From Rachicladosporium sp. CCFEE 5018 (taxonomy: Eukaryota > Ascomycota > Dothideomycetes > Cladosporiales > Cladosporiaceae): a stretch of 55,767 bases of DNA. A program made the translations under genes and the position numbers. Positions 28,908-40,024 of the stretch are shown here, piece after piece. The notes beneath the pieces are model-generated. The model ran no database searches, was not told the DNA's origin, and saw only the letters and a list, made by a program, of their open reading frames with translations. The stretch lies in contig KZ111147.1 of assembly GCA_002077045.2 (NCBI GenBank), positions 396,580-452,346 of the forward strand. Reading direction: 5' to 3'. Numbering within the stretch: the stretch's first letter is position 1; each line of letters starts with the position of its first letter.

Positions 28908-31222
28908 TCAAAGTGTAGACGAATAGAACAAATTCATCAAGTTCGGTCCACCACACAGCTCCTTCTTATTCCCTGGACATGTCATCAAGTTGGACACAGG
29001 ACACGAGATCGACTGCGCGCCTCCCGCGCTATTCACAGCGTTGCCGCAGAAACACTGTGTGCTGTACTCGATCCTGCAGCGATGTCAGCGAGTGCACGAT
29101 GTTGCAAGCGAGTAGTACACGTACGCAGCATAGTGCATTTCCTGCCCCAGACAGTACTTGATGCAGAGCTCGTTGGTCATGTTCGGGCTGTCTATCGAAG
29201 GTCCAATCAAGGATCGCCCAACGTTGTTCGGAGGATCTGTCAGACAACCCTGCGACCTGTACTTCCCGACGAAGTGTTTGGGCGCTGGAGTTGTGAAATT
29301 TGTCACGTTATAGACGCTCAGTGCGTTGGCGCCACCGCAGAGCTGAGGGTTGGAGCCAGCACATCGGATACTGCATGCTGTGTCGTTGGTGGGACTCGAG
29401 GTGGTGTTCAGGAGTTTCGCGACCGAAGCGAAGGCATTGCCGCAGTAGCACTGGAAGCTCTGTCAGTCGATCGTAGCTTAAGTGTGCGGCCGTGTGGGGC
29501 TTACTTGAGATCCATACTCGACGCCATAGTACTGATATCCTGGCCCACCTGCGCAAAATGCCGCACACAGCTCAACAGTCATATCATCCGATTGCGTGTT
29601 GTTACTGTTCAAGGTTCGCGGGTCCAGATCTGTGTAGCAGCCGACGTAGTTGTCTGCAAATGGCGCGAGCGGCGTGTATGGGACAGGTAAGCCGCCGTTA
29701 ACTGTCTCGCTCCCGTTCGCCACGAATGCAGGATCAGTGTTGTTGTACAGATCGATCAGACTGTAGCCGCCGCAGTTCTGACGGTAGCCTAAGCTCTCCA
29801 CCATCGTACGACCACAGTTCCAGTTGCAGCCCAGTTGACCCCCTACGGCAGTCGGGTTCAGCGCGTTACCACAATGACACTCTTGAGCATACTCGACGCC
29901 GGAAAGGCGATAGCCGCGGTCGTGGCAGACACCCATGCAGTATTCGACGGTCATGTTGACGTAGTTGGCCTCGGAATATGCATTGAGAGCGCGGGTCTGG
30001 CCGGCAGTGTCGTTGAAGCAGCCGAGATAGATCTGATACTCACTCCCGAATGGCTGGCCAGGCGCTACGGATTGCGTCGGGGTGGCCGTAGTGTCTTTTG
30101 TGGCAATGATTCTGGACGGTATGACATCTTTCGGACACGTCATTGACGCTGCCGGGGCCGCTGCTGGGCCAGGAGTGATTGTGATACAGCCTGGTAGCTT
30201 GGCCAGTAGTCCGTCAACGGGCTCGTCGATTGGACGTGGACGCTGAGGACAGTTCACGCCGTACGCGATGGTGTCCACAGCCTGCAGTGGCGGGCATGCC
30301 GAGATTTGTCCAAAGTCGACAGTGTTCAAGCAATTCTTGACAGCGTAAGTCTGAATGTCCATCTCCCAGCCATTTTGGAAATCGGCGTGGAACCCGTAGC
30401 CTGTTGGGTCACCCTGTGAGAATATGAAGCGGCCGTCTGGTGTCTTTCCAGGGATGTCGTTGACTTGATAGTTGATTTCGAGAAAGATGTGAGGAATCTG
30501 GACTGGATGGGTGGGTGGGCATATACCGTCATCGATGCGGCTTTGGTAGGCGACGTGACTGTTGTCAGGTTTGTACAGATCCTTGCCGTTCCAGCAGCTT
30601 TGGAAGTGAACCTGTGCTCGCATGCCGTCCTGGCAGTCTGTCTTGTACATGTACGGCTGCTCTGGCTGATACAATCCATCCAGACATGCGAAACTTATCC
30701 GATCGGCCACTGGACGTCCGGGATAGTCTGCTGTGCCGTAGGTGAATGTAGCGTTGTCGTAAGTTCTTGCTGCCTTGTCGCCACTTAGTACCATGAAGCC
30801 TGGTGGGAAAGGTACGGTGTCGTTCTGCCCTGGACCGCGGCCAAGGTAGTAGACCACGCCGCCACCGTGAGCTGTTTCAATGAACGATCCGTTCGGGTAC
30901 TCGTAGTAAAGAGTCGGGGACCAGTAAGCGGACTTGTCAGCTTGGACCTCGCAGGACGAGCAATCTGAGTCCAGGAGTGACTGGTAGGTCGCATTCACGC
31001 CGATGTCTGCAATATGTCAATACTTTGCTCTTCGGATGAGCGATAACCGCACTTACTGCTGCCGCCGAGGATCGTGTGTGAGTGAGCAGCCAGCATTCCC
31101 GGGTTTACAAGTGGGTCGATTCTCCCAGATTGTACAGTCGCGCAATTGATTCGGAAGAAGGCATTGGTGCCTTGCAGTGCTGTAAGAGCCAGTCCCACAT
31201 ATGTTCTCATATGATGGGCCAT
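28908..31222 (-). CDS. Secreted DUF1996 protein with three WSC domains
   Basis: Exons complement(31057..31222), complement(29505..31006), complement(29125..29450) and complement(28908..29073) give 719 aa. Introns are 50-54 nt. For the last intron, donor GTACGT was chosen over two later GT sites because it restores YAAIEYSTQCFCG with the right WSC spacing. A hydrophobic leader (MRTYVGLALTALQGTNAFF) precedes DUF1996, whose hallmark RIDPLVNPGMLAAHSHTILG is visible. Three WSC modules follow: LGCFNDTAGQ...CHCGN, VGCYTDLDPR...CYCGN and QGCLTDPPNN...CFCGN. WSC domains bind wall glycans; DUF1996 has no settled function. The product is probably extracellular or wall-bound, and no TM or GPI tail is evident. 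Confidence 0.87.
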
Positions 31223-32166
31223 ATTGGTCGCTATGGAAGGCCTCAAGCGTGACCCTACGCAAAAACACTTTCGGGTCAACAACGTTCGTGCTCGATTCCC
31301 TCGTCGTATCCGTGTCGCTTCTACGCTGGTCACTCTGATAGTGTGAGAGAGTCTAGCGTGTCTTCGTATATGTTGCGCGATTGCGCTCGCTTGTCAATAG
31401 AGTCCAGAGCTCCGGAGTGGACGATGTGAGATGTGCGGTCGATGCTGGAGCAGTGGTCTGAATTATAAGGCTACGTAACACCTACAACGACAATGGAAGA
31501 GTAATAGCATGCTCCTTGTTACTGATGGCTCCGTTGGATGCAGTGGCGTCCATCCCAGGATCTCGCACGCGCCGAAGACGCGCCTGATGGGGAAGTCGGG
31601 AAACACTGACAGGAATGAGACAAAGGAATGTGGCCATCAAAATCATGGTACTTAGCCAAGTCATCTGGACTACCTTGGTTGCCACAGACGCATCCAGTGG
31701 TCAAGGTCTGATGTCTCGTAAATTCAAAGAGCATCATCTGGGTGGGCTTGGGAAGCTGGCGGAGTGCGGTTGTGCTGGAGTGAACGTGACGGCAGCAACG
31801 GCTCAACAGACCAGATTCAACCGACGGTCCATCGAAGTCCGATTACTCTGAGTATCAATAGTATCCAATGAAGATGCGGTCCGTGGAGTGCTCTCGGTGA
31901 TTGTATGTCGAGAAGACAATTTTGCACGCAGGCAAACGCTTGCTCAGCGGTGAAAAGCGATCGCTTGCCTTGTTGGTACATGTAACATTCTGTTCGATGA
32001 GCAGGAGCATATGCAATGGTGGTTAAGCTGTTGTTCACGTTGAGAAGAGACGTGCAATGCGATTGCAGCGGAGCTGAGGCGACTGAAGCTTGCTCGTTGA
32101 GAGGAAAGTGTAGCGATGAGATTATTATTGATGATTATATACGAAAATTTTGGGCACTTGGACACC
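31223..32166. other. Intergenic: DUF1996-WSC promoter
   Basis: 944 bp upstream of the leftward WSC gene, ending at the tRNA. Small open frames are present (for example 31519-31806 minus) with no recognisable features. No repeats are seen. Confidence 0.5.
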
Positions 32167-32249
32167 GCATGATTGGTGGAAGGGTATCATTAACGCTTCC
32201 CATCACACGGAAACTGCGTTAGTACCGAGTTCGAGTCTCGGATCATGCA
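32167..32249 (+). tRNA. tRNA-Gly(CCC) with 12-nt intron
   Basis: Full cloverleaf by eye. Acceptor GCATGAT pairs with ATCATGC, discriminator A. A-box-like TGGTGGAAGGG starts at position 8. Anticodon stem AACGC pairs with GCGTT. The T arm is CCGAG-TTCGAGT-CTCGG, matching the B box GTTCGAGTC. The anticodon loop is 19 nt, so a 12-nt intron (TCACACGGAAAC, 32203-32214) follows position 37, leaving the 7-nt loop TTCCCAT with anticodon CCC at 32199-32201. The D stem needs two G-T wobbles. Mature length is 71 nt. A T5 run about 50 nt downstream (near 32303) could terminate Pol III. Confidence 0.85.
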
Positions 32250-32927
32250 TTTCGTCTCGCCCCCCTCCGATCATCTCGCGATGTGGCAGATGTCTTGTAT
32301 CGTTTTTGCGGAACGGGCTGGTTGGAGTTGTACGTTGTAAGTGCAGCCTGGCCGACACGACAACGGGAGGTATCGAAAGCTTCCAGGTTCGGAACGCCTC
32401 CCCACGGCTTCCCCACGGTTGAGAAGCAACGCTGGACGTCTGTGCAACGGAGCAGGCGCCGGATCCTTTTCTGTCTTCTAGAGACATCGGTGTCGGGGCG
32501 CAAGATGCCTTCACCGCCCTGCCTCGTGCATCTGCAATCACGCTGTGGCTTGAGGGATCAGGGGCATGTCTGATAATGCTGCGTCCCATCGGCCAGTGAA
32601 TACGACCCATCCGAGACAGCCGCAGTGATAGCGGCTGCCATACTTCTCAACAGGGGCCATGACAGCAGCGATCCTGCGAAACCGAGACGCGTGGCATCAT
32701 TATCTTCCCTGTAGAGGCAGCTGATCTGATCTTACAAACAGAAACAGGCATTCCGTGCGTGTCAACACAGGGCGGCTTAAGTGTCCGTGAAGGCATACGG
32801 CTAGGTGCGGGTGAGGCTCCTTTCCCTATATCTCATCTCCTTCTCTATACACTTCAATATCAATCTCTGTGAATCGCACACTCTATACAACGGATTGCTC
32901 TGCTTGATCCTTTCCAAAACTCCCACT
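32250..32927. promoter_or_regulatory. PAL promoter and 5' UTR
   Basis: 678 bp between the tRNA and the PAL start. The last 100 bp are pyrimidine-rich (CCCTATATCTCATCTCC near 32824), consistent with a fungal core promoter or 5' UTR. No other gene is seen. Confidence 0.5.
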
Positions 32928-35331
32928 ATGGCACCAGCAGTCCTGATCGACGACACGAGTGCGATCTCGCAACAGAGCACTATGCCGAGCCGATTCCTCT
33001 CCGACGACCACTTCCCTCCCACACCAGCATCTGTGCCAGACAGTCCAAGGCAGAAGGCAGCGAACGGCCGGACTGCATCGAATACGTTCGGAGAGCACCT
33101 CGCCTGGGTGATTGAGCACGATCATGTGCTCCAGAGATGCATCGATGCCAAGGCCGAAACGGCCATGAAGGAGGACGTTGTTGTCTTGTCAGGAGAGCAT
33201 CTGACCTTGGCCGAGCTCGTTGCTGTCGCTTGGTAGGTGGAGGGCATGTCATCACGGGCGAACTCTCCTAATCGTGACCTGCAGGTACAACGTCCCTGTA
33301 ACAGTCAGCAGCGATAGTAAGGTGCGGAATCGGGTCAACACTGGCATCGACTTCCTGCAGCAGCATCTCGAGGCAGGCAACGTTGTGTATGGTAGGAAGG
33401 ATCTCTCTTGCTTGCATGACGCATGCACTCACACGCTCCAGGCATCAACACAGGATACGGTGGCAGTGCAGACACCCGCAGCAATGATTTTGCCAACATG
33501 CAGCGTGCGCTCATCCAGCATCAGGAGAGTGGCGTGCTACTGCCTTCCGATCTGGAACGTTTGGACAATGTGTCGTCAGCTAATCTCCAATGTCTGAAAC
33601 CACACAACCTGCCACGCTATGTTGTCCGCGGGTCTATGGTTGCCCGGGTCAACTCTCTCCTTCGTGGCCACTCTGCAGTTCGGCTTGAGATCGTCGAAGC
33701 CATCACGACTTTGCTGAACCACGACTTCATTCCGGTCATCCCACTCAGAGGCAGTATCTCCGCGAGTGGCGATCTGTCCCCGTTGTCATACATTGCTGGT
33801 GCACTTGAGGGAAACAGCGACATCCATCTCGATTGCGCGATCGACGGTGGGAGACGTCAAATCATGAGCGCAAACGACGCTCTCCGCATGGCTGGACTAC
33901 AGCCTACGATCATGAGACCAAAGGAGGGTCTTGGACTCATGTAAGCTCACAAGACGACACCTCCCTCGACTGCTTTCCACTGACTCGACACGTAGGAACG
34001 GCACAGGTGTCAGCTGCGCTGCCGGTACAATGGCACTTCACGAGACACAGTATCTCGCTCTTGCATCCCAAGTCCTCACAGCGATGTCCACAGAAGCCAT
34101 GCGAGGCAGTGCAGACAACTACCATCCCTTCATCTCTGATGTTCGACCTCACCCCGGCCAACGTGAAGTCGCCGAGAACATCTTCCGCCAATTGAGGAAG
34201 TCTCGTCTCGTCGTTGGTAAGGATGCTCACACAGCCGGTCTGTACCAAGATCGCTATGCTCTCCGGACTGCACCTCAATGGCTTGGACCGCAGCTGGAGG
34301 ATCTGAGTCTTGCCGCCTCACAGGTCGCCATTGAGCTCAACTCCACGACCGACAACCCACTTGTTGATGCTGAGAATGGATACGTTCATCACGGCGGCAA
34401 TTTTCAGGCTGCCTCGATTACTTCTGCCATGGAGAAGGCGCGGCTATCGCTGCAAATGATGGGAAAGTTAATGTTCGCCCAGAATACAGAGCTCATCAAC
34501 ACAACATTGAATGGTATATTGACGCCCAATCTGGCCTTCGACGACCCAGGGCTGTCGTACACCTTCAAGGGTATCGATATCAACATGGCCGCGTACCAGT
34601 CAGAGCTGGCCTACCTGGCGAATCCGGTCAGCAGCCACGTGCAAAGTGCAGAGATGCACAATCAGGCAGTCAATTCGTTGGCTCTCATCAGCTCGCGCTA
34701 CACGATGGATGCAGTAGAGCTAGTCTCGCTCATGACTGCCACACATCTGTACACCGTCTGCCAGGCTCTCGACCTGCACGTCCTGAATCTTGAGTACATG
34801 GAGCTCATTCAGCAAGAGGCCGAAGCATTGTTTCTTGAGAAGTTCCCAGATCTCGCATCGACCTGGCCCGAGGTCCTCGTCGCCATCACAGCCGGGCTAT
34901 TTTCAGCCAAGAGCAAAGACACTGCATCTCGCGCCGCTACGGCTGCCGAAGCAACACTCATCCCCATCACACTTGCCCTTCCTCGCACTTCCTCACTTCC
35001 CCTCAGCACGCTCGACTCCTGGACTTCCAAAGTCGCCTCGATAATCACCTCCGCCATTCAAGAAACCCGCATACGCTTCGCCTCCTCCGAAGGTCCACCA
35101 ACACTGCAATACCTCGGCCACGGCTCAGCAATCATGTACAGCTATATCCGTCATGATCTCGGTGTGCCGCTGCATAAGGGTCTGGTGGAGCATCCTACTT
35201 ATCCTGGGGCTGAGAGGGAAGGTGTCAAGGTGCATGGGGAGAAGATGACGATTGGAACGAGGATTGGGAGGATTTATGAGGCGCTTAGGAGTGGAGGAAT
35301 GAGGGGTGTTTTGATCAAAAGCTTATCATGA
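32928..35331 (+). CDS. Phenylalanine/aromatic amino-acid ammonia-lyase
   Basis: Exons 32928..33232, 33285..33391, 33442..33940 and 33996..35331 give 748 aa. The MIO cofactor triad Ala-Ser-Gly is at about 245-247 within GSISASGDLSPL, and the catalytic Tyr is at about 143 in GINTGYGG. NSTTDNPL and the helix around NAEMHNQ-like SAEMHNQAVNS are also kept. Fungal PAL/HAL enzymes are cytosolic homotetramers that deaminate Phe (or Tyr) to cinnamate (or coumarate) plus ammonia. A variable N-terminal extension of about 45 residues precedes the conserved core. Phe versus Tyr or His preference cannot be fixed by eye. Introns are 50-55 nt. Confidence 0.93.
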
Positions 35332-35913
35332 GCATGTTGTGATACGGACATCATGGGTTGTGCGTAAAATTGTGGCGTTCGGGGACTGCAATCAAGTTGA
35401 GCGAAATTAGTATCTGCACTGCAAAAATGGGGTGATACCTGGGGAAGCCCGAACACATACACAGAAACACGTAGCGAATGAACTAGACTGCATGGTGGAT
35501 GCTGTACTTCCATGAGGAGTGGACAGAATCTTCACCAAAGTATAACCCAGGCTTCGATTGTAGTATGCTCCATTGCGCAAAATATCGCCGTTACCTCCGG
35601 TACTTCACATGTCTGGAATGTGGACAGGTTCCTTGACATGTTAGTCTGGGTCGGGCGTCTTCTGCCCGGTGGGTCTATGAGAGTCCCAAGTTCAGAGCAA
35701 AGATACAAGTTACGAGTCTGCTGGCTTTCACCGAGATTGAGTGCACTCTCACGGATGCATTCGTGCAAGCACAGGAGAGGTCGGATGTCTGAAGACGCGG
35801 AAGCAAGTAGAGCGAAGAACTTCTTAGGCAAAGGCTCTCTTCGATATGTATACAAGTCGTCTCTGCGGCGCCGCGTTCCAGCCGCGTGCGATGATACCAA
35901 TCAAAGCAGTCCA
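35332..35913. other. Intergenic, convergent PAL and kinase 3' ends
   Basis: 582 bp between two stop codons. Overlapping open frames on both strands (35532-35900 minus, 35512-35922 plus) lack any recognisable domain and I treat them as chance. No terminator-like or RNA structure was noticed. Confidence 0.5.
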
Positions 35914-38499
35914 TCAGCCTAGCCGCTTCGATACGCCCGCCTCGGGCGTCTTGGGAAACGCACCCGGCATATCGAGCGCCATGCTCCCACGCAGCCCCTC
36001 AAGAGGTCGTTGCGGTCTTGCCGTCCTGTCAGGAAGGTCATCCCGGACATTGTCTCTGATCTCGTCTTCCTCTGCAGGTAATTTCGCTGGATCCGCTAGG
36101 GCCGCGGCATCGTCCTGCTCCCCTTCAGCAGCTTCCTCGCCGCCGTCATCCTCAGCACCTTCCTTCCCAGCATCTTGCCTCTCCTTCGCCTGTCGGATGA
36201 GCTTCGCGAAGCCGCCTCCACCAGACTTGCCAGTTAGACCCATTCTCTCAGCGATCTTCCCCGCAGCCTTGATAGGATGATCCAAAATGACTGCATGGTT
36301 CTTCAGTTCCTCCCTATGCTCCACCCTGCGATTTAAATACATCGCCGGCCGCTCTCCGCGTGCGTCAGCGATCCGCTTCATCTCATCCTGGTAAGCTTGC
36401 TCGTAGATGTTCATGTCTACCGCTGGTGGGCTTTCGGCCACAACGGGATGATCTGGGGAGCCGTGAAGTTCCGGGTCTTCTGGGTCTAGGCCGATGTTCA
36501 GGAAAGCCGTGTCGAGGAGGGGGTTGTGGGCGTGACCTTTTGCGGTGTCGTTCTCGGCGGGGAAGGTCATGGCTCGTGAGACGGTAGACTTGGGCGTGAA
36601 TCGATGATCCGAGGGTGTAGTTTCCGGGCGGTCGTCGGGGCGATTACGCTTCTCGGGTGTAGATGGCTGCTCGCTTTCTTTCCGTTGCAGTGCTTCGTCT
36701 GGTGGTGAGGCCACTTTCACCAAGTGGTCCATACCTTTGGGGAGCTTCTCCATTCCGTCGTTGATCGGCACATCTCGATGCAAGCCTTCGACTGTCAATC
36801 CGCGTTCCATAGGCTTGCGATCATGCGCGTCTGAGCTGCGGGATGGTGCTGCGTCGCCTTGCACTCGTGGACGTAGCGAATGAGGCGGTTGTACGATACG
36901 CGAGTCGCGGCCGAACATGCCATCTAGGAGATGCGGTCGCTTGCGCGAGAGCAGTGCTTTGAAGCGTTTCACTGCTCGCATGATGCTCATGAGATTACCC
37001 ATGTTACCGGTGATCGCATGGTTCATCTCGATCTGCGTAGGAGGCTCGACTAGATCTGCGCAATTTTCTTCCGCTGAGAGGAGGGGATCTTCGCCGTTCT
37101 TCGTGATCCAATCGTGTTCCTGCAGTCAATCAGTACTGAATCAAGATCTCTGGCAACACACTACACACCCTCATCTCCTCGATCGTAATTCGTTTCTTCG
37201 AGTTCTTCTCCAGCAGCCGCCTGATCAGATCCTCGAAGGTCTTATCTTTTTCGTCCTCGATCACGAGCGCATCGTCTCGTATACTATCGTAAAGCTCCAG
37301 CATGTTGTCCTTCTCGAAAGGTATGTGCCCATATCGCAAACAGTACAACGTAACGCCCATACTCCACACGTCCGCAGCACGCCCACTGACCTCACCGTGC
37401 TTCGCCACGCAAAGCTCCGGAGGCATGAACGCCGGACTCCCAGCACTCTTTGCAGTAGCCATATCACTCTGCTTCTCGAACATCTCACTCACGCCAAAGT
37501 CCACAATCTTGAGAACATCACCATCAGTGATCAAGCAATTGTCGGGCTTGATGTCGCGATGCACCACTCCCTGCGCATGGAGATATTCGATCCCCAGAAT
37601 CATATCGCGGAACCAACACCGGCAGACTTCCTCGTCGTACGGCTCTGCTCGCTCGCCTAGGCCGACTTTCATGACGACGCCTTTCTTGCACATGTCCATG
37701 ATCATGTATAGAGAGTCTTCATCCGGGTCGTCCAGTACTTCGTGTAAGGCGACCAGGTTGTCGTGGCTCAGCTTCTTCATGATCGCAATCTCTTCTTTTA
37801 TCAAGTTGAGAGAATTGTTACTATCGACTTCACTCTTTCGATCCTCAGAAGTTCTCCGATGTAGTGGTGCATTGAACCCTGCACCGGCAGCTAGATGACC
37901 AGGTCGGCGCTGCTTTCCGTTTGGACCTTGTCGAAGGAGGTTTGAGTTTGCTCTCTTGCGTAGTCGGGACTTGGAGAACTCCTTGACAGCCTTGTGATCA
38001 AGTATGATCAGCACCTGACCCACGTAACCTCTGTAGGATAAGTCAACGATGGACTTACATATTCAACGCCATACTGGTCTATTGCGCGATATACTGCGCC
38101 GAAGCTGCCCCGCCCGATCTCCTCCTTGATCTCGTACTGATTGATTCTATGCACATTTCTCCCGTCATCATCATCGCCATCTCTGCTGCCATAGTGACTC
38201 CGAGCATTGAGTGTCTCTTTCACCTTCTTCGTCCTCGAGGGTGTTCGTCGATGATGCCGTATTGGGCTAGCATATGTTGGCATAGACATATGTCTAACGT
38301 ACTGAGGACTGCCATCATGACGACCGCTCTGTTCGCCAGCTCCTGCTGCTGTGGGAGGGAAGTTGATCTCGATTCCATGGGAAGGTGTCTCGAGTATGCC
38401 GTGCGCTGCGATCTCACCCTGAGGTGCTGACACTGCGTGTGGTCGCTCTTGATGTTGCGCATTTGACGATGGAGGGGTGGAGCCAGCCTGGTCAGCCAT
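35914..38499 (-). CDS. CaMKK / SNF1-activating-type Ser/Thr kinase
   Basis: Exons complement(38059..38499), complement(37169..37990) and complement(35914..37119) give 822 aa. The start ATG gives MADQAGST. The N-terminal 120 residues are disordered. The kinase domain begins at YEIKEEIGRGSFGAVY (about 122), with catalytic AVK at 148-150, HRDIKPDN with Asp at about 293, DFG at about 311, and then APE-like MPPELC. An insert of about 45 residues (RQGPNGKQRRPGHL...) follows the AVK lysine, typical of this family. Homologues are Ssp1 (fission yeast), Sak1/Tos3/Elm1 (yeast) and CmkC (Aspergillus), which phosphorylate AMPK/Snf1 and CaM kinases. The last 390 residues are charged and disordered. Confidence 0.88.
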
Positions 38500-38924
38500 G
38501 GCCGTTGCGATCGGCAGTCTCGAGTTCTCTATGGTGCATTGGGGATGAAGTGAGATCAGACGGAGTGAAGTCCTGGAAGCCAAAGTATATTATACAACCG
38601 AAAGCACGCCTATCTCCTTAGATCTATCCCGCAATCGCACGTGGCCGCCGGGCTGTCACTATCAATCGCAAGGTGAGGTGCAACGATTATTGTTCTCGAC
38701 TAGTCCACAGCTTCTGCGGGGACGGGCTACGCCTGCAGCAAGCGAATTGCCTTGCCCGCCTTGGGGCCAACGTCGACCAACGATATCCCTGGCAGCAGAG
38801 CCTATAACACCGGTACGCGGCACCGACTCCGGAAGACTACGTCCTACTTGCATGAAGCTCATATCCGACTTCATCGTATCACGTTGGCCGACTTCACCTC
38901 TCTGATCAACGTAAATCAAGCCCA
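38500..38924. promoter_or_regulatory. Shared kinase/BET5 promoter
   Basis: 425 bp between divergent starts. A CACGTG E-box lies at 38638-38643. Otherwise nothing specific was recognised. Confidence 0.55.
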
Positions 38925-39565
38925 ATGGCACGGTCCGTTTATTCCTTCTACATCTTCGACCGACACAGTAAGTTCTCGCCACCTCGGCGGCGCCGAGATC
39001 GACGTCTACGGTTCCAACAACCAAGGCACATCGCTAAGAAGGTTGTCACAGCCGAATGCATCTACACCAAGCGCTTCAACTCTGCTCAACCCTTGCGCCC
39101 ACATGCGGCCGCCACCTCCCTGACCAAGACTTCTCTCCCGCCTACAGCCCGCAAGGCATTGTCAGAGTCCGACGACGCTAAGCTCATCTTCGGCACCATC
39201 TTCTCGCTTCGACGTATGGTTCGGCAACTCGGTGGCGAAGATGACCAATTCCTGTCGTACCGTACCAATGAGTACAAACTGCACTACTATGAGACGCCTA
39301 CGCAGCTGAAATTCATCATGCTGACTGACACGCGCGTGGGAAGTATGCGCACTGTATTGCATCAAATCTGGGCTACGCTGTACGTTGAGTTTGTCGTGAA
39401 GAGTCCCATGGCGCCGGCGGAGCATCCAGGCGGTGTGGGGGTGGCGAATGAGATGTTCGAGGGGGGATTGGAGGGATTCATTGTAAGTCTTGGAAAGCCT
39501 CATGCGGACTTCAACGCAATCTAACTTTTGGTCAGGGCTCAATCTTCCCGCCACAGCCTGCTTGA
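38925..39565 (+). CDS. BET5: TRAPP complex subunit BET5/TRAPPC1
   Basis: Exons 38925..38967, 39052..39482 and 39536..39565 give 167 aa. Splicing joins MARSVYSFYIFDRH to TECIYTKRF, the family N-terminus. The long-in core YKLHYYETPTQLKFIMLTDT is diagnostic. The first coding exon is only 43 nt. BET5 is a small longin-fold subunit of the TRAPP tethering complexes that activate Ypt1/Rab1 for ER-to-Golgi transport. A loop rich in Ala/Pro/Thr (about 25-55) is longer than in yeast. The last 9 residues (GSIFPPQPA) come from a 30-nt exon whose acceptor is inferred. Confidence 0.88.
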
Positions 39566-40024
39566 AGAGGTACGACGTAGTCTGGGGACACTATCTGCTG
39601 AAGCAGCCATGAAGCCGCATACGACGTTCACGAATACGCTCAATGGTCTTCACCGGATTACTCGAAATCATTCAGTGCTCGCAAAGGGCTCCTCGCCAAC
39701 GAGGCGGGCACGTTGTTCCGGCGAGAAGCCTTGAGGACGACTGCCGAACGCACCGCGGACGCCACGCATGTTGTTGAGTCTAAGGGGCGCGTGCGCATCG
39801 CGCGGGAGCCGCAGTGAACGTGATCGCGCAAGACATGCTCTTGCACCCGCTCTAAATAACTTGTGCCGCCGTGACCGAACATGATGAAGATAGAAAAGGT
39901 TAGCTATGCCTGAATCAAGAGCAGCATCGAGTTGGATAACTCTGGAGTCCACAGTTCCGAATTGTGTACTGCACGTCTACAAGACCCGTATCTCCACCTG
40001 CGGGCTTCTCGAGACCTTTCAAAT
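39566..40024. other. Intergenic, convergent BET5 and RPA49 3' ends
   Basis: 459 bp between two stop codons. Open frames here are short and featureless. Nothing else was seen. Confidence 0.5.

Noticed and set aside
28863..29690. A 275-codon plus-strand open frame opposite the WSC exons
   Set aside because: It overlaps conserved DUF1996-WSC exons on the other strand, has no domain and is rich in Arg/Cys/Val as expected for antisense of Cys-rich coding sequence.
35512..35922. Opposed open frames in the PAL-kinase spacer
   Set aside because: Both lack recognisable features and lie between two convergent stop codons, so 3' UTR is the simpler reading.
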